Assembly: GCA_009841405.1 (NCBI GenBank)
Contig: VXLV01000025.1
Span: 1 to 64,000 of the forward strand
From: Chloroflexota bacterium
GTDB taxonomy: Bacteria; Chloroflexota; Anaerolineae; Aggregatilineales; Phototrophicaceae
Length of the DNA stretch: 64,000 bases
Direction of reading: 5' to 3'
Notes under the pieces: model-generated
What the model was told of the DNA's origin: nothing
The model's database searches: none
Seen by the model: the letters and a program-made list of their open reading frames with translations, nothing else
Part shown: one piece after another, positions 28,253-37,325 of the stretch
Layout of the letters: the number at the start of each line of letters is the position of its first letter
Position numbering within the stretch: position 1 is the first letter of the stretch
Program-made: the position numbers and the translations under genes

Positions 28253-30211
28253 ATGGAAAACGTAACAATCGGATTGGCGCTGGCAGCGGGCGTCTTGTCA
28301 TTCATATCGCCCTGCGTCTTGCCGCTGGTGCCGGCCTACATCGGCTATATGAGCGGGCGCTTGACGCATAATGTCAGCCGACAGACGGCTGCCGGAACGG
28401 CGGCGCCGGTCGGGCTGGCTTTCCGCCTGCAGATGCTGCTGCATGGCATTGCTTTTGTGCTGGGATTCACGGGCGTGTTTGTCCTGATTGGCCTGCTGAC
28501 GACGGCGCTGGCCAGCGTCGCCGGGCAGCACGTCAACACCTTCACGCAGATCATCGGGCGCATCGGCGGCCTGGTGATTATCTTCTTCGGCTTCCAGTTT
28601 ATGGGGCTGGCGCCGCGCTTCTTCGCCTGGCTGCGCAAAAAGGGGCAAGCGGGAATTCTCGACAATGTGCTGCTGAGCATCGCCTTTGCCTTGCTTGGCG
28701 GCGGCATCATCTACTGGGGATTCCTGGAACAGACGGTTATCGCGCTGCCGCTGACCTTCGCCCTGGCGCTGGCGATGTTCGCTAAAGGCGCCTTCACCCA
28801 GCCGGCGGTATTTTGGAGCGGCTTTCTCGAATGGCTGGAAACGCTGCTCTACTCGGATACGCGCGGTGATATCGGCTCGAGCGGGCGCGAAGGATTGCTA
28901 GGCTCCGCCTTTATGGGCATGGTGTTCTCGGCCGGCTGGTCGCCCTGCATCGGGCCGCTGCTCGGTACGATATTGACGGTGGCCGCGACGGCCGGCGCCA
29001 GCAGCGGCGACATCGCCCAGGGCATGCTGCTGCTGAGCGCTTACTCCTTCGGCCTCGGCATACCCTTCATCATCACCGCGCTGCTCTTAAACAGCGCGCA
29101 AGGCGCGCTGCGCCGGCTGCAGCGCCAGATGGGCAAGATCAAGCTCGCCAGCGGATCGTTGCTGGTGGCGATTGGTCTGCTGGTAGCAAGCGGCCAATTG
29201 CAAAGCCTGAGCCAGACATTTTCGCGCGGCGAATTCGCGGATTTCACCCTGCGTGTGGAAGAGTGCGGCGTCGGCTTCTTCGAAGGCGAGCTCGGCATCA
29301 GCCATGTAGGCGCTTGCTTGAATGGCACGCTGCTGCCGGTGGCGATCAATCAAAGCGCCAGCGGCCACTTCTCCGCCGAAATCACGGAGCAAGAATTTCT
29401 CTTCCATGCCGAAAGCGGCGACCGCATTGATGTGGAAGTCCGCAGCGTGGGCGAGGAGATCCCCGAATTCGAGCTGGTCCTGTTTGGCCCGGCCGACGCC
29501 GAACTCGCGCGCGGCAGCAAAGCCGACAGTCTGATGACTGAAGGCAAGCTCTATCCCTTGGCTGACCTTGCGCTCAACGAAGCCGGGCTTTACCGGGCTG
29601 TAATGCGCAGCGCGTCCGCAACGGACGTGGCGCGCTTCCGCGTCAAAGTCCGGGACGCGCAAGCGATTGCCGGCGCCGTGGCAGACGCGAGTCCAGCAAA
29701 GGAGGCGGAGGCTGAAGGCGAATCCCTGGCGGGCACAGCGCTGAACAGCCTGTCGGAGCTCGCCGGCGATTTGGCTCCCCCAGTCGGATTGGCGGAGGGC
29801 AATCGGGCGCCCGGTTTCACTATCGACACGCTTGACGGCGCCAGCCTGTCGCTGTCGGATTTGAGCGACAATGTCACCCTGCTGAACTTCTGGGGTACCT
29901 GGTGCGGCCCCTGCCGCCGCGAAATGCCCGAGTTTCAAAAAGCCTACGAAGAATGGGGGCCGCGCGGCTTCGAGATTGTGGCGATCGCCTTCAACGACAC
30001 CGAAGCGGCGATGGCGGATTTCCGCGACGAATTCGGGCTGAGCTTCACGCTGGCGCTGGATAACAGCGGCGACATCAACGACGCCTACGCCATTCAGACG
30101 CGGCCAAGCTCCTACCTGCTTGGCAAAGACGGTATCATCCTGGCGCGCCACTTTGGTATCATGACTGAAACGCAGTTGAATCAATTGCTCAGCGATGCCT
30201 ATGCCGGCTAA
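28253..30211 (+). CDS. CcdA (DsbD-type) membrane electron carrier fused to an exported thioredoxin domain
   Basis: A 652-residue fusion. Residues about 1-320 are a CcdA/DsbD-like membrane domain with FISPCVLPLVPAYIGY and AGWSPCIGPLLGT, the two Cys that carry electrons across the membrane. Between them is an unusually long stretch with extra hydrophobic segments. Residues about 325-480 form a beta-rich extracytoplasmic region of unknown type, then a Glu/Ala linker and a TlpA/ResA-like thioredoxin domain with NFWGTWCGPCRREMPEF near residue 550. GGAGGG lies just before the start. It should pass reducing equivalents from cytoplasmic thioredoxin to outside dithiols, for example in cytochrome c maturation. 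Confidence 0.87.
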   Translation: MENVTIGLALAAGVLSFISPCVLPLVPAYIGYMSGRLTHNVSRQTAAGTAAPVGLAFRLQMLLHGIAFVLGFTGVFVLIGLLTTALASVAGQHVNTFTQIIGRIGGLVIIFFGFQFMGLAPRFFAWLRKKGQAGILDNVLLSIAFALLGGGIIYWGFLEQTVIALPLTFALALAMFAKGAFTQPAVFWSGFLEWLETLLYSDTRGDIGSSGREGLLGSAFMGMVFSAGWSPCIGPLLGTILTVAATAGASSGDIAQGMLLLSAYSFGLGIPFIITALLLNSAQGALRRLQRQMGKIKLASGSLLVAIGLLVASGQLQSLSQTFSRGEFADFTLRVEECGVGFFEGELGISHVGACLNGTLLPVAINQSASGHFSAEITEQEFLFHAESGDRIDVEVRSVGEEIPEFELVLFGPADAELARGSKADSLMTEGKLYPLADLALNEAGLYRAVMRSASATDVARFRVKVRDAQAIAGAVADASPAKEAEAEGESLAGTALNSLSELAGDLAPPVGLAEGNRAPGFTIDTLDGASLSLSDLSDNVTLLNFWGTWCGPCRREMPEFQKAYEEWGPRGFEIVAIAFNDTEAAMADFRDEFGLSFTLALDNSGDINDAYAIQTRPSSYLLGKDGIILARHFGIMTETQLNQLLSDAYAG

Positions 30212-30232
30212 GCTGGCAGCGCCAAGCGCCAG

Positions 30233-30790
30233 ATGACCAGACTCCGATCTATCACCCGTTACCTGGCCGCGCTCGTTTGTTTGGGCGCGGCGTTACTGCT
30301 CCTGGCTCACACCGGCATGCCGCAGCGGATCGAGATTAGCCGAGGCGCGCCGGGGTCAGGCGCGGGGCTGGCAATCGGCTTGCCCGCGCCTCAATTTGAA
30401 CTGTCGAGTACATCCGGCGAGACGATAGCGCTCGACAGCACGGCGGGCGCAGCCACCATCATCAACTTTTGGGCGAGCTGGTGCGCGCCCTGCCGCCGGG
30501 AAATGCGCGAGCTGCAGCAGCTTCAAAGTCAGCATCCGGATTCGCTTCGCGTGCTGGCCATCAACATGGGTGAAAGCGCGGACCTCGTTGCCGCCTGGCA
30601 GCGCGAGATTGGCATAAGCTACGACTTGCTGCTGGATCCAACGCTGGCGGCCTCGCAGCTGTATAAGGTTCGCGGCCTGCCAACGACCTACCTGCTTGAT
30701 GGCCGTCTTGTGCTTCGCAAGGTGTACTACGGTCCGGTGTCAGGCCGGCAACTGGAAGATGATTTACAGCGCCTGGCGCGGCGCGTTTGA
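30233..30790 (+). CDS. TlpA/ResA-like membrane-anchored thioredoxin
   Basis: A 185-residue protein with an N-terminal hydrophobic anchor (about 10-27) and a thioredoxin fold with NFWASWCAPCRREM (active site near residues 85-88) and the cis-Pro loop GLPTTYLL. It lies 21 nt downstream of the CcdA fusion and is probably its partner or an alternative acceptor. The CAPC centre differs from the CGPC of the fused domain, so the two may differ in redox potential. Confidence 0.88.
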   Translation: MTRLRSITRYLAALVCLGAALLLLAHTGMPQRIEISRGAPGSGAGLAIGLPAPQFELSSTSGETIALDSTAGAATIINFWASWCAPCRREMRELQQLQSQHPDSLRVLAINMGESADLVAAWQREIGISYDLLLDPTLAASQLYKVRGLPTTYLLDGRLVLRKVYYGPVSGRQLEDDLQRLARRV

Positions 30791-30802
30791 GCGGCGCAAG
30801 CC

Positions 30803-31579
30803 ATGACGAGACTACTAAAAGCCGCCGGAGAGCGCCTGAGACGACTCCTCCTGGCATCGGCGCGCCACTGGCTGCGAATCATGCTGGCCGGGCTGTCGCT
30901 CTACATCAGCCTGCCCTGGGTTGCGCCCGCGCTGGCGAAAGCCGGCTGGCATGGCGCTGCCGATGTCATCTACACGCTGTACAGCCCCTTCTGCCATCAG
31001 TTCGCCTTTCGCTCAATTTTCGTCTTCGGCGAGCAGCCCTTTTACCCGCGGGCAGCGGCCGACAGCGCCTATGCGCCCTTTGAGGAGTACGCCGCGCAAT
31101 CCGAGGCGTTCCAGGCCCAATATCGTCACTGGTCAACGGTGTACGCGGGCAGCGTGGCGTCGCCGCCCGGAAGCGTGGCGGGCTTACGGCAATTCAGCGT
31201 GGCGCAGCAGATCGCCGCCCGGCACTTCGTCGGCGACGAGACCTTCGGCTACAAGACCGGCTTATGCGCGCGCGACCTGGCGATCTATACGATGATCTTT
31301 ACCGGCGGCCTGATTTATCGCCGCTACCGCTGGCGCATCCGGCCGCTGCCATTCTGGATATACGTCGTCGCCGGTTTGGGCCCGGTGGGCATTGACGGCT
31401 TGAGCCAATTGCTGAGCTATCCGCCCTTTGAGTTCTGGCCGGTTCGTGAAACCACGCCGATCTACCGGATCGTAACCGGCGGCGTATTCGGGCTGATGAG
31501 CGCCTGGCTCGGCTTCCCCTACTTCGAGCGGTCCATGCAGGATTTGATCGACGCGCTGGAAAGAAGACGCGCCGACTGA
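30803..31579 (+). CDS. DUF2085-family membrane protein
   Basis: A 258-residue membrane protein. It holds the family pattern YSPFCHQFAFRSIFVFGEQP with the CHQ motif, a later TGLCARDLAIYTM segment, and GPVGIDGLSQLL. A soluble insert of about 70 residues separates the CHQ motif from the later helices. Biochemical role is unknown. The conserved Cys and His residues and the gene's place after two thiol-redox genes suggest a metal- or redox-linked function, which is inference. It converges on the PspA-like gene. Confidence 0.75.
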   Translation: MTRLLKAAGERLRRLLLASARHWLRIMLAGLSLYISLPWVAPALAKAGWHGAADVIYTLYSPFCHQFAFRSIFVFGEQPFYPRAAADSAYAPFEEYAAQSEAFQAQYRHWSTVYAGSVASPPGSVAGLRQFSVAQQIAARHFVGDETFGYKTGLCARDLAIYTMIFTGGLIYRRYRWRIRPLPFWIYVVAGLGPVGIDGLSQLLSYPPFEFWPVRETTPIYRIVTGGVFGLMSAWLGFPYFERSMQDLIDALERRRAD

Positions 31580-31594
31580 GCCGGGAGACGCCGC

Positions 31595-32341
31595 CTATTC
31601 GTCGTCCTGCGGCTTGCTCAATCGCGAAAGCCTGCGATTCATGTCGCCGGCGTCTTTCTTGCGCGCTTTGGGCTGGCGCGGGTCGGGCTCTTCGTCAACG
31701 ACGATGAATCGGCTGCTTGGGGGCGCGGGCCGTGATGGCGTCCGCGTTGGCGGCCGCTCTCGGTTGATGAGACTCTCCAGACCATCGCGCGCCTCGTCCA
31801 ATTTGTTGGTGACCGCGCGGGCGAGCGACTGATAGCCGCGCGCGCGCAAACCGGCGCCGTCAACCGGGATGCGCGTGCGTCGCTGTGTTTGCTGGTTCGC
31901 GGACGGCTGCGACTGCCGCTGCCGGTCGCGCTCGTCAAGGGCCGCTTCCAGATTTCCCATCTCTTGAAGCAAATGCCGGCTGAGGGCGCGGTGATCGCGC
32001 AATTCCGATTCAGCGATTGTCAGTTGCTGCTGTTTGCTGTTGAGCTGACCCTGCAGCCGGCGCGCGCCAAACTCATCGCCCTGGCGCACGCTGGCGTCGA
32101 TTTGTGCGTCAAGTTCGGCCGCCTCTGCCATTAGCGCGTCTATTTTCGCTTGCAAGATTTCTTCGTAATCAAAGGCTTCATCCAGACGTCGGCGCAGCGC
32201 CTGTGCGGAATCGCGCGGTCGCTTCTCGGCATCATCGGCGTCCAGGCGAATGCGCGCCAGCGGCGATGATGGATTCTTGCCCAGCAGTTCGTTCACTTGC
32301 GCGTTGACCAAGGTAGCGATCTTGTCAAACAGACTGGACAT
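31595..32341 (-). CDS. PspA/IM30-like coiled-coil protein
   Basis: A 248-residue protein. The N-terminus SLFDKIATLVNAQVNELLGK resembles the membrane-sensing helix of PspA/Vipp1, followed by long charged heptads to about residue 140 (coiled coil). The last 100 residues are a Pro/Arg-rich, probably disordered tail, longer than in PspA. Envelope-stress protection is the family role. ATG 32341 is preferred to TTG 32356. A TATAAT on the minus strand at 32385-32380 may drive it, though no strong -35 is present. Confidence 0.65.
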   Translation of the reverse strand: MSSLFDKIATLVNAQVNELLGKNPSSPLARIRLDADDAEKRPRDSAQALRRRLDEAFDYEEILQAKIDALMAEAAELDAQIDASVRQGDEFGARRLQGQLNSKQQQLTIAESELRDHRALSRHLLQEMGNLEAALDERDRQRQSQPSANQQTQRRTRIPVDGAGLRARGYQSLARAVTNKLDEARDGLESLINRERPPTRTPSRPAPPSSRFIVVDEEPDPRQPKARKKDAGDMNRRLSRLSKPQDDE

Positions 32342-32417
32342 GGCTGGCTCTTTCAACTTCTAGCTTGGCCGACTTACTCATTATAGTGCAGATACCGTGG
32401 AAAAAGTTCTCGCGGTT

Positions 32418-32972
32418 TCAGCCGAGCGGGGTTGCGGAATGTAATGAGTCCAGGACGTCCTGCGCGGCGCGTTTCAGGCGCGCATCGCCCGCCTGAGACC
32501 AAATGCCCAGCAATGAGGTCAGACTGCCGAGCGCCATCGCCCGCCGGATCATCTCACCTGAAAGCTCGCCCGAGGCCAACCAAAGCCGCAGCGCGCGGCA
32601 GGCTTGAAAGGCCGCCTCGCCGGTCAGCTGCTCGCCACATTCATCGAGCAGTCGCAAGATTGATTCCCAGCCAGCGTTCGCCGCAGATTCGCTCATGGCC
32701 CAGACGGCGCTGGCGCGGCTGTCGCGGCGACTGACGGCCAACTGCAACAGCCGGTCGGCGACTATCCGCTGCTCATCCAGCGTGAGGCGGATGCGCGACA
32801 ATTCACGCGGCAACTCGGCTGCGCTCAGGGGATCATCGTCAGCCGCGCGCTGGTTCGCGCGCCGCAGCATTACCGCCAGCTCGAACAGGGCGTGCTCGCG
32901 CCGGTCGAAGTCCCGCGATTCCAGCCGCGATAGCAGCGCGGACAAGGCGCGTACTCGCTGCGCTTTCTTCAT
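32418..32972 (-). CDS. Uncharacterised alpha-helical protein
   Basis: A 184-residue soluble protein of unknown function. It is almost entirely predicted helix with Leu/Ala/Arg-rich repeats (ALFELAVMLRRANQR, ADRLLQLAVSRRDSRAS) that resemble HEAT-like helical pairs, but the match is only general. ATG 32972 overlaps the stop of the preceding membrane-protein gene (32969-32971), which decides the start and implies coupled translation. Confidence 0.6.
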   Translation of the reverse strand: MKKAQRVRALSALLSRLESRDFDRREHALFELAVMLRRANQRAADDDPLSAAELPRELSRIRLTLDEQRIVADRLLQLAVSRRDSRASAVWAMSESAANAGWESILRLLDECGEQLTGEAAFQACRALRLWLASGELSGEMIRRAMALGSLTSLLGIWSQAGDARLKRAAQDVLDSLHSATPLG

Positions 32973-34477
32973 AGGCCACCGCCTTCGCTTGTCGATGGCG
33001 ACCGCAGAAAGACACTGGCGACCGCGTCCTGATATTCGAGCCGCCATTCATCTGCTGCTTCAAGCTGAGCCGCCAGCGGGCTTTCGCGCTCAATCAGCGC
33101 GCTGCCGATTTCGTGGCGCGCGAATACGGCTCGCCATTCCGGGCCGCCCGTAGCCGCGGCGACATAGTCGCTGAGGAGGTCCCGATATAGATCGGTGCGA
33201 CCGTCGATGAAGACCGGCAAGTCGGGCGCATGAAATATCAGATAGCCGCCCCATTTGTAGCTGTTGAACAGATGACCCGGGGCTGTAGCCGCCTGAAGAT
33301 ATCGCAGCGCGCCCAACGGATAGTTCAGCGCCAGAGCGCGCTCCACGGTAGCGGCGCTTGCCACGTGACGAATCTGCGCCAGCGCGCCGAATGCGACCAC
33401 GCCGATCAGCGCCAGATTGAGCGCGACGCGCCCGGGCGTCTCGACATTGCGATGTCGCATTCGCCAGCCCCGCCGCGCCAGGAAAGCGTCCAATTGCGTC
33501 GTGATCATGGGTATTGCCGTGATCGCAAACAAGGATACGTGCCGCGCGGAGTACAGCGCCATGACCAAGGTCCCGCCCGCCAGAATCGCGGCGCTCAGGT
33601 CGACGCGGCGCCGGCTCGCCAATGCGGAAGCCAGCAATAGCGCCAGCAGCCCGACGAAGGACCAGGCGCCTGGCCCACTGAAGTCGGGAGGCTGCCATTC
33701 CTGAATGGCGCTTCGCAGGCCGGGTATCGCCAGCGTATCCAATGGCGCCGCGTAGATCGAGAGACCCAGCGGATTGATTGGCAGCAGCAGAAGCGACAAG
33801 AGCGAGTAGGCGCACAGGCGGCGCAGCGCCGGCGTGGCCAGGCCGCCGTCTCCCATGCCAAAGCGCCGCTTTAGTCCCTCGCCCAGGACGAATCCGCCGA
33901 TGAAGAGATAGCCGATGACGTAGCCGCCGTGCAGATTGGCCCAGGCCCACATCAGCAGGGGCAGCGGCCATAGCGGCGTATCGCTTCGCCGCTGCAGGCG
34001 TCGTATCATATAGAGCGTTATCGCAGCGCCCAGGAAGGTGAACATCTGCGGCCGCGGCGACCAGAAGGCAGCCGCGCAGGCCGCCCCCAAAACCAATACG
34101 TAGCTCTGCATGTAGATGCTGCCGCGGCCGGCGCGGAAGACGCAATGCAGCGCGCTGACCGCCAGCAGAGCCGTGAAGAGCGTCATGCCCAGATGGCCGC
34201 CCAGGCGCCAGCAAGCGTACATCAGGACCTGCGCGAACCCGCTGTGGTTAAGGCGCGATTGTCCGGTACGCGTATGCGAAAAGCGGTCGGCAGAGACGAA
34301 TTCACCGGTTTCGGCAATCTGCTGCCCCAGCCGCAATTGCCACCACATGTCCGGATCAATCGCAACGCGGCTGGCCATGGCGAACAGAAGCAAATGCGCG
34401 ATCACGATCGCCGCCCGTTCGACGGTCAAGCGGCTAAGCAAAGCTGCCACGGTTTCCTCGCATGAAAGGGCGAGCAT
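32969..34477 (-). CDS. Polytopic membrane protein, GT-C glycosyltransferase-like
   Basis: A 502-residue protein with about ten transmembrane segments up to residue 370 and an extracytoplasmic C-terminal part of about 130 residues. AIDPDMWWQLRLGQQIAE in the first outer loop resembles the acidic catalytic loop of GT-C enzymes (dolichol-phosphate-sugar users). No tighter family is recognised. It would act at the outer face of the membrane on lipid-linked sugars if this is right. It is coupled to the downstream helical gene. Confidence 0.55.
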   Translation of the reverse strand: MLALSCEETVAALLSRLTVERAAIVIAHLLLFAMASRVAIDPDMWWQLRLGQQIAETGEFVSADRFSHTRTGQSRLNHSGFAQVLMYACWRLGGHLGMTLFTALLAVSALHCVFRAGRGSIYMQSYVLVLGAACAAAFWSPRPQMFTFLGAAITLYMIRRLQRRSDTPLWPLPLLMWAWANLHGGYVIGYLFIGGFVLGEGLKRRFGMGDGGLATPALRRLCAYSLLSLLLLPINPLGLSIYAAPLDTLAIPGLRSAIQEWQPPDFSGPGAWSFVGLLALLLASALASRRRVDLSAAILAGGTLVMALYSARHVSLFAITAIPMITTQLDAFLARRGWRMRHRNVETPGRVALNLALIGVVAFGALAQIRHVASAATVERALALNYPLGALRYLQAATAPGHLFNSYKWGGYLIFHAPDLPVFIDGRTDLYRDLLSDYVAAATGGPEWRAVFARHEIGSALIERESPLAAQLEAADEWRLEYQDAVASVFLRSPSTSEGGGL

Positions 34478-34535
34478 CCCTAAGCCCGATGTTCACGCAA
34501 ACTGTAGTTTACATCTTGCGCTTTTGCATGGGCGA

Positions 34536-34541
34536 TATAAT
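34536..34541 (+). promoter_or_regulatory. Candidate -10 element for the zinc-ribbon gene
   Basis: A perfect TATAAT lies 32 nt before the ATG at 34574. TTGCGC at 34516-34521 is only 14 nt upstream of it, so the -35 is doubtful. Confidence 0.4.
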
Positions 34542-34573
34542 ATGAACATGCCCACCTAACGAGGTAGCCGCCC

Positions 34574-35275
34574 ATGTCTGATGTTCTCGCGCTATACCGG
34601 ATTCAACAACTCGAGTTGGAAATCATCGAACAGACCAAGCGCATCAAGGCGATTGACCTGCAGCTTGAGGACAATGCCGGTTTGCATGAAGCCGAAGCAG
34701 CTTTCGAAGCGGCCAAGGTCGCCTTTGACGAAGCGATCAAACGCGCCAACGAAATGAACCTGGAAATCGCGACGCTCATCGACAAGAAGCAGAATAGCGA
34801 AACGCGCTTGTACAGCGGCGAAGTCACGAACCCCAAAGAAATGCAAGACCTGCAAATGGAGATCGAGTCGCTCGCGCGGCGCAATGACGTGCTGGACGAT
34901 GAACTGCTGCGGATCATCAGCCATCGAGACGGTTGCCAGGCGACGCTCAATGAATGCGAGAGCGCGCTCAACGACATCGGCGAAGAGCGCAAAGAAGAAA
35001 ACAAGAATCTGCTCAAAGAGAAAAAGAGCCTGTCGTCGGCGGTGAGGAAACAGCTGTCCCAGCGCAAGGCCGCGGCGGCGGAATTGCCCGCCGACTTGTT
35101 CAAAACTTACAACGTATTGCGCGTGAAAAAAGCCAACCGCCCGGTATCCGTGCTGAGGGACGACGCCTGCACGATTTGCGGGATTGAACAGAACAGCACC
35201 GTCATCACAGCCATCAACCGCAGCAGCGACCTGGTCAATTGCCAGAGTTGCGGCCGGATTTTGATCAAGCTCTAA
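34574..35275 (+). CDS. CT398-like coiled-coil protein with C4 zinc ribbon
   Basis: A 233-residue protein. Residues about 5-165 form a long antiparallel coiled coil with the family hallmark RLYSGEVTNPKEMQDLQMEI, and the C-terminus is a zinc ribbon with CTICG and CQSCGRIL. This family (zf-RING_7, Chlamydia CT398) is widespread and has been suggested to bind nucleic acids or secretion components; no firm role is known. AGGT-type site 8 nt upstream of ATG. It is single-gene and converges on yggT. Confidence 0.85.
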   Translation: MSDVLALYRIQQLELEIIEQTKRIKAIDLQLEDNAGLHEAEAAFEAAKVAFDEAIKRANEMNLEIATLIDKKQNSETRLYSGEVTNPKEMQDLQMEIESLARRNDVLDDELLRIISHRDGCQATLNECESALNDIGEERKEENKNLLKEKKSLSSAVRKQLSQRKAAAAELPADLFKTYNVLRVKKANRPVSVLRDDACTICGIEQNSTVITAINRSSDLVNCQSCGRILIKL

Positions 35276-35316
35276 GCGGGCCGGCGCGCAAGACTGCCCA
35301 GCCCCCGCGCCACCAG

Positions 35317-35562
35317 TTATATCACCAACTGAATGATGACGCTGATGCCCAGGAACACAACCAGCGGGCTCAAGTCGATGCCGCCCAGGGGCGGCAGCGC
35401 GCTGCGGATCGGCGCCAGCACTGGCTCAGTCGCTTGATACAAGAAGCGCGCGATCGGGTTGTTGTGATCCAAGTTGGGGATCCAACTCATCAGCACGCGC
35501 GCCAGCAATATGAACTGGTAGATGTGCAGTACCCAGTACAATACCAAAAACAGTGAAGACAT
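35317..35562 (-). CDS. YggT-family membrane protein
   Basis: An 81-residue protein with two hydrophobic segments (about 3-22 and 62-80) and the family loop ARVLMSWIPNLDHNNPIARFLYQATEPVLAPIR in between. YggT proteins are small membrane proteins implicated in osmotic and ion stress and, in Gram-positives, in cell division (YlmG). It lies 34 nt downstream of yggS, the common gene pair. Confidence 0.88.
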   Translation of the reverse strand: MSSLFLVLYWVLHIYQFILLARVLMSWIPNLDHNNPIARFLYQATEPVLAPIRSALPPLGGIDLSPLVVFLGISVIIQLVI

Positions 35563-35596
35563 ATTTTCGCCTCTCTCTGCGCTCTTTGTTTACGAA

Positions 35597-36319
35597 TTAA
35601 TTCCTGCCGCCAAATATCGCGCGGCCGACGCGGATCATGGTCGCGCCTTCCGCTATCGCCAACTCAAAGTCGTCGGTCATGCCCATGCTCAACTCCGGCA
35701 AGCTGATTCCGAGCGAACTCTGAAGCTCCGCCCGCAAGTTAGCCAAGTCGGCGAATACCCGGCGAATCACGCATTCTTCAGCCTGGAAGGGCGCCATCGT
35801 CATCAGGCCGCGGATGTCCAAATGCGGCAGTTCCAGCAATTCGCCTAACTCCCGCCACAAGCGCTCCTTCACCGCCGGCTCCTGATACCAATTGTAACCC
35901 GCAAAACCGTGTTTCGATGCTTCACCGGAAATATTGATTTCCAGCAGTACTTTGAGCGGTCGCGCGTTTTCGCCGGCCAGGCGCGAATACCGCCGCGCCA
36001 GACGCAGGCTGTCAAGGGATTGCACGATGTCAAAAAGTTGAATCACCTGTTTTGCTTTGCGGCTCTGCACATGCCCCACCATATGCCAGGTCAACTGGCC
36101 CGGCAGGGCCGCTTCCACCGGCGCATACTTGGCGCTACATTCTTCTACGCGATTTTCACCGATATGTTGTATGCCCGCATCAACCGCGCTCACAATGTCC
36201 GCAACTGTTCTCTGCTTGCTGACCGCGACCAGCGTAATCGCAGCGGGATCGCGACTCGCCCGCGCGCAGGCGTCGGCAATGCGATCCTGCAAGCGCTTGA
36301 TGTTATCAGCGATGCTCAT
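35597..36319 (-). CDS. YggS/PLPBP pyridoxal-phosphate homeostasis protein
   Basis: A 240-residue alanine-racemase-fold protein without a racemase C-terminal domain. The PLP Lys is in LVAVSKQRTVADI, HIGENRVEE follows, WHMVGHVQSRKAKQ is the second signature, and GMTDDFELAIAEGATMIRVGRAIFG binds the phosphate. It binds PLP and influences vitamin B6 and amino-acid pools. It overlaps pgeF by 4 nt and precedes yggT, a conserved order. Confidence 0.92.
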   Translation of the reverse strand: MSIADNIKRLQDRIADACARASRDPAAITLVAVSKQRTVADIVSAVDAGIQHIGENRVEECSAKYAPVEAALPGQLTWHMVGHVQSRKAKQVIQLFDIVQSLDSLRLARRYSRLAGENARPLKVLLEINISGEASKHGFAGYNWYQEPAVKERLWRELGELLELPHLDIRGLMTMAPFQAEECVIRRVFADLANLRAELQSSLGISLPELSMGMTDDFELAIAEGATMIRVGRAIFGGRN

Positions 36320-37134
36320 AGCGAGATCACCACGCCAAAGCGGCCAGTCTTCCCATTCTCGGCGCGATGCGAGTAGAAGTCGGCCGTGTTGTCATAGGTG
36401 CAGATGTCCAATACTTGGATCTTATGGACGCCCTGACGCTCCAGGTCCAGGCGGTTGGCGCGCCAGAGGTCCAGGTACGCGCTGCCCGCGGCCGCGTCGC
36501 GCGTTACCACCCCCGCTTCGGCGCCGAAGTAAGCCAGCGCTTGCGCCGCCACCGCCTCTCCGACTTGATAATTGCGCCGCGAGATGGCCGGCCCGATTAG
36601 CGCCTGCAAGTCTTCGGGCCGGCAGGCAAAGGCGGATTCCAGCGCGCGAACGGTAGCGGCCGCCATACCTTGCACCGTGCCGCGCCAGCCCGCGTGCGCC
36701 AACGCGATCGCGCCTTTCACGGAATCATAGAGCAACAGCGGAACGCAGTCCGCGTAGCGCATCACAAGCGGCGTGTCCGGCTGATTGGTGATGATTGCGT
36801 CCGCCTGCTCCAGATTGCCGTTGATCTTGCTCCGCGCATCGACGACTTTGACAGCGACGCTATGCACGAGCCAAGTGCTGACGGCGCGACCGGGATTGAC
36901 ATCCAGCGCGTTATACATCCGGCGATGATTCTCGCGGACGGCCTCGGGATTGTCGCCGATGGACGCGCCCAGGTTGAGAGAATTCCAGCAGGATTGGCTG
37001 ACGCCGCCATGCCGCGTGAAGATGCCATGCCGGAGTTCGCTCCAGGCTTCGTTGCGATAGTAACTCGCGCCGCCCGCGCTTACCCGCTGCAATGCAATCG
37101 CTCCCCTCGCCCAATACGCGGCAATCGCTGCCAT
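36316..37134 (-). CDS. pgeF: PgeF/YfiH-family multicopper-oxidase-like peptidoglycan editing factor
   Basis: A 272-residue protein. HGIFTRHGGVSQSCWNSLNLG, MRYADCVPLLLYD, AHAGWRGTVQGMAA and LIGPAISRRNYQVGE are the family blocks, with Cys and His residues of the metal site. YfiH hydrolyses mis-incorporated Ser in muropeptides in E. coli, and some relatives act on adenosine or phenols. ATG 37134 is chosen because it starts the family N-terminus. TATAGT on the minus strand only 10 nt before this ATG would give a nearly leaderless mRNA, a weak observation. Confidence 0.85.
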   Translation of the reverse strand: MAAIAAYWARGAIALQRVSAGGASYYRNEAWSELRHGIFTRHGGVSQSCWNSLNLGASIGDNPEAVRENHRRMYNALDVNPGRAVSTWLVHSVAVKVVDARSKINGNLEQADAIITNQPDTPLVMRYADCVPLLLYDSVKGAIALAHAGWRGTVQGMAAATVRALESAFACRPEDLQALIGPAISRRNYQVGEAVAAQALAYFGAEAGVVTRDAAAGSAYLDLWRANRLDLERQGVHKIQVLDICTYDNTADFYSHRAENGKTGRFGVVISL

Positions 37135-37325
37135 TTGAGATTTAACTATAGCACGAACTGGGCGGGCCGCCCCTGCGCGACGCGCGCCAATAGTTAGCGC
37201 GGGCGTCGGCGAAGGCAAGCTATCAAGCGGAGTTTCGCAACGCGCTCAATTCGGCGTGACGTCCGCGTCCTGTGTTACACTCAAGTTAGACTCACGCTTG
37301 CGTTGCATGCGCGAACGCGTCAGCG

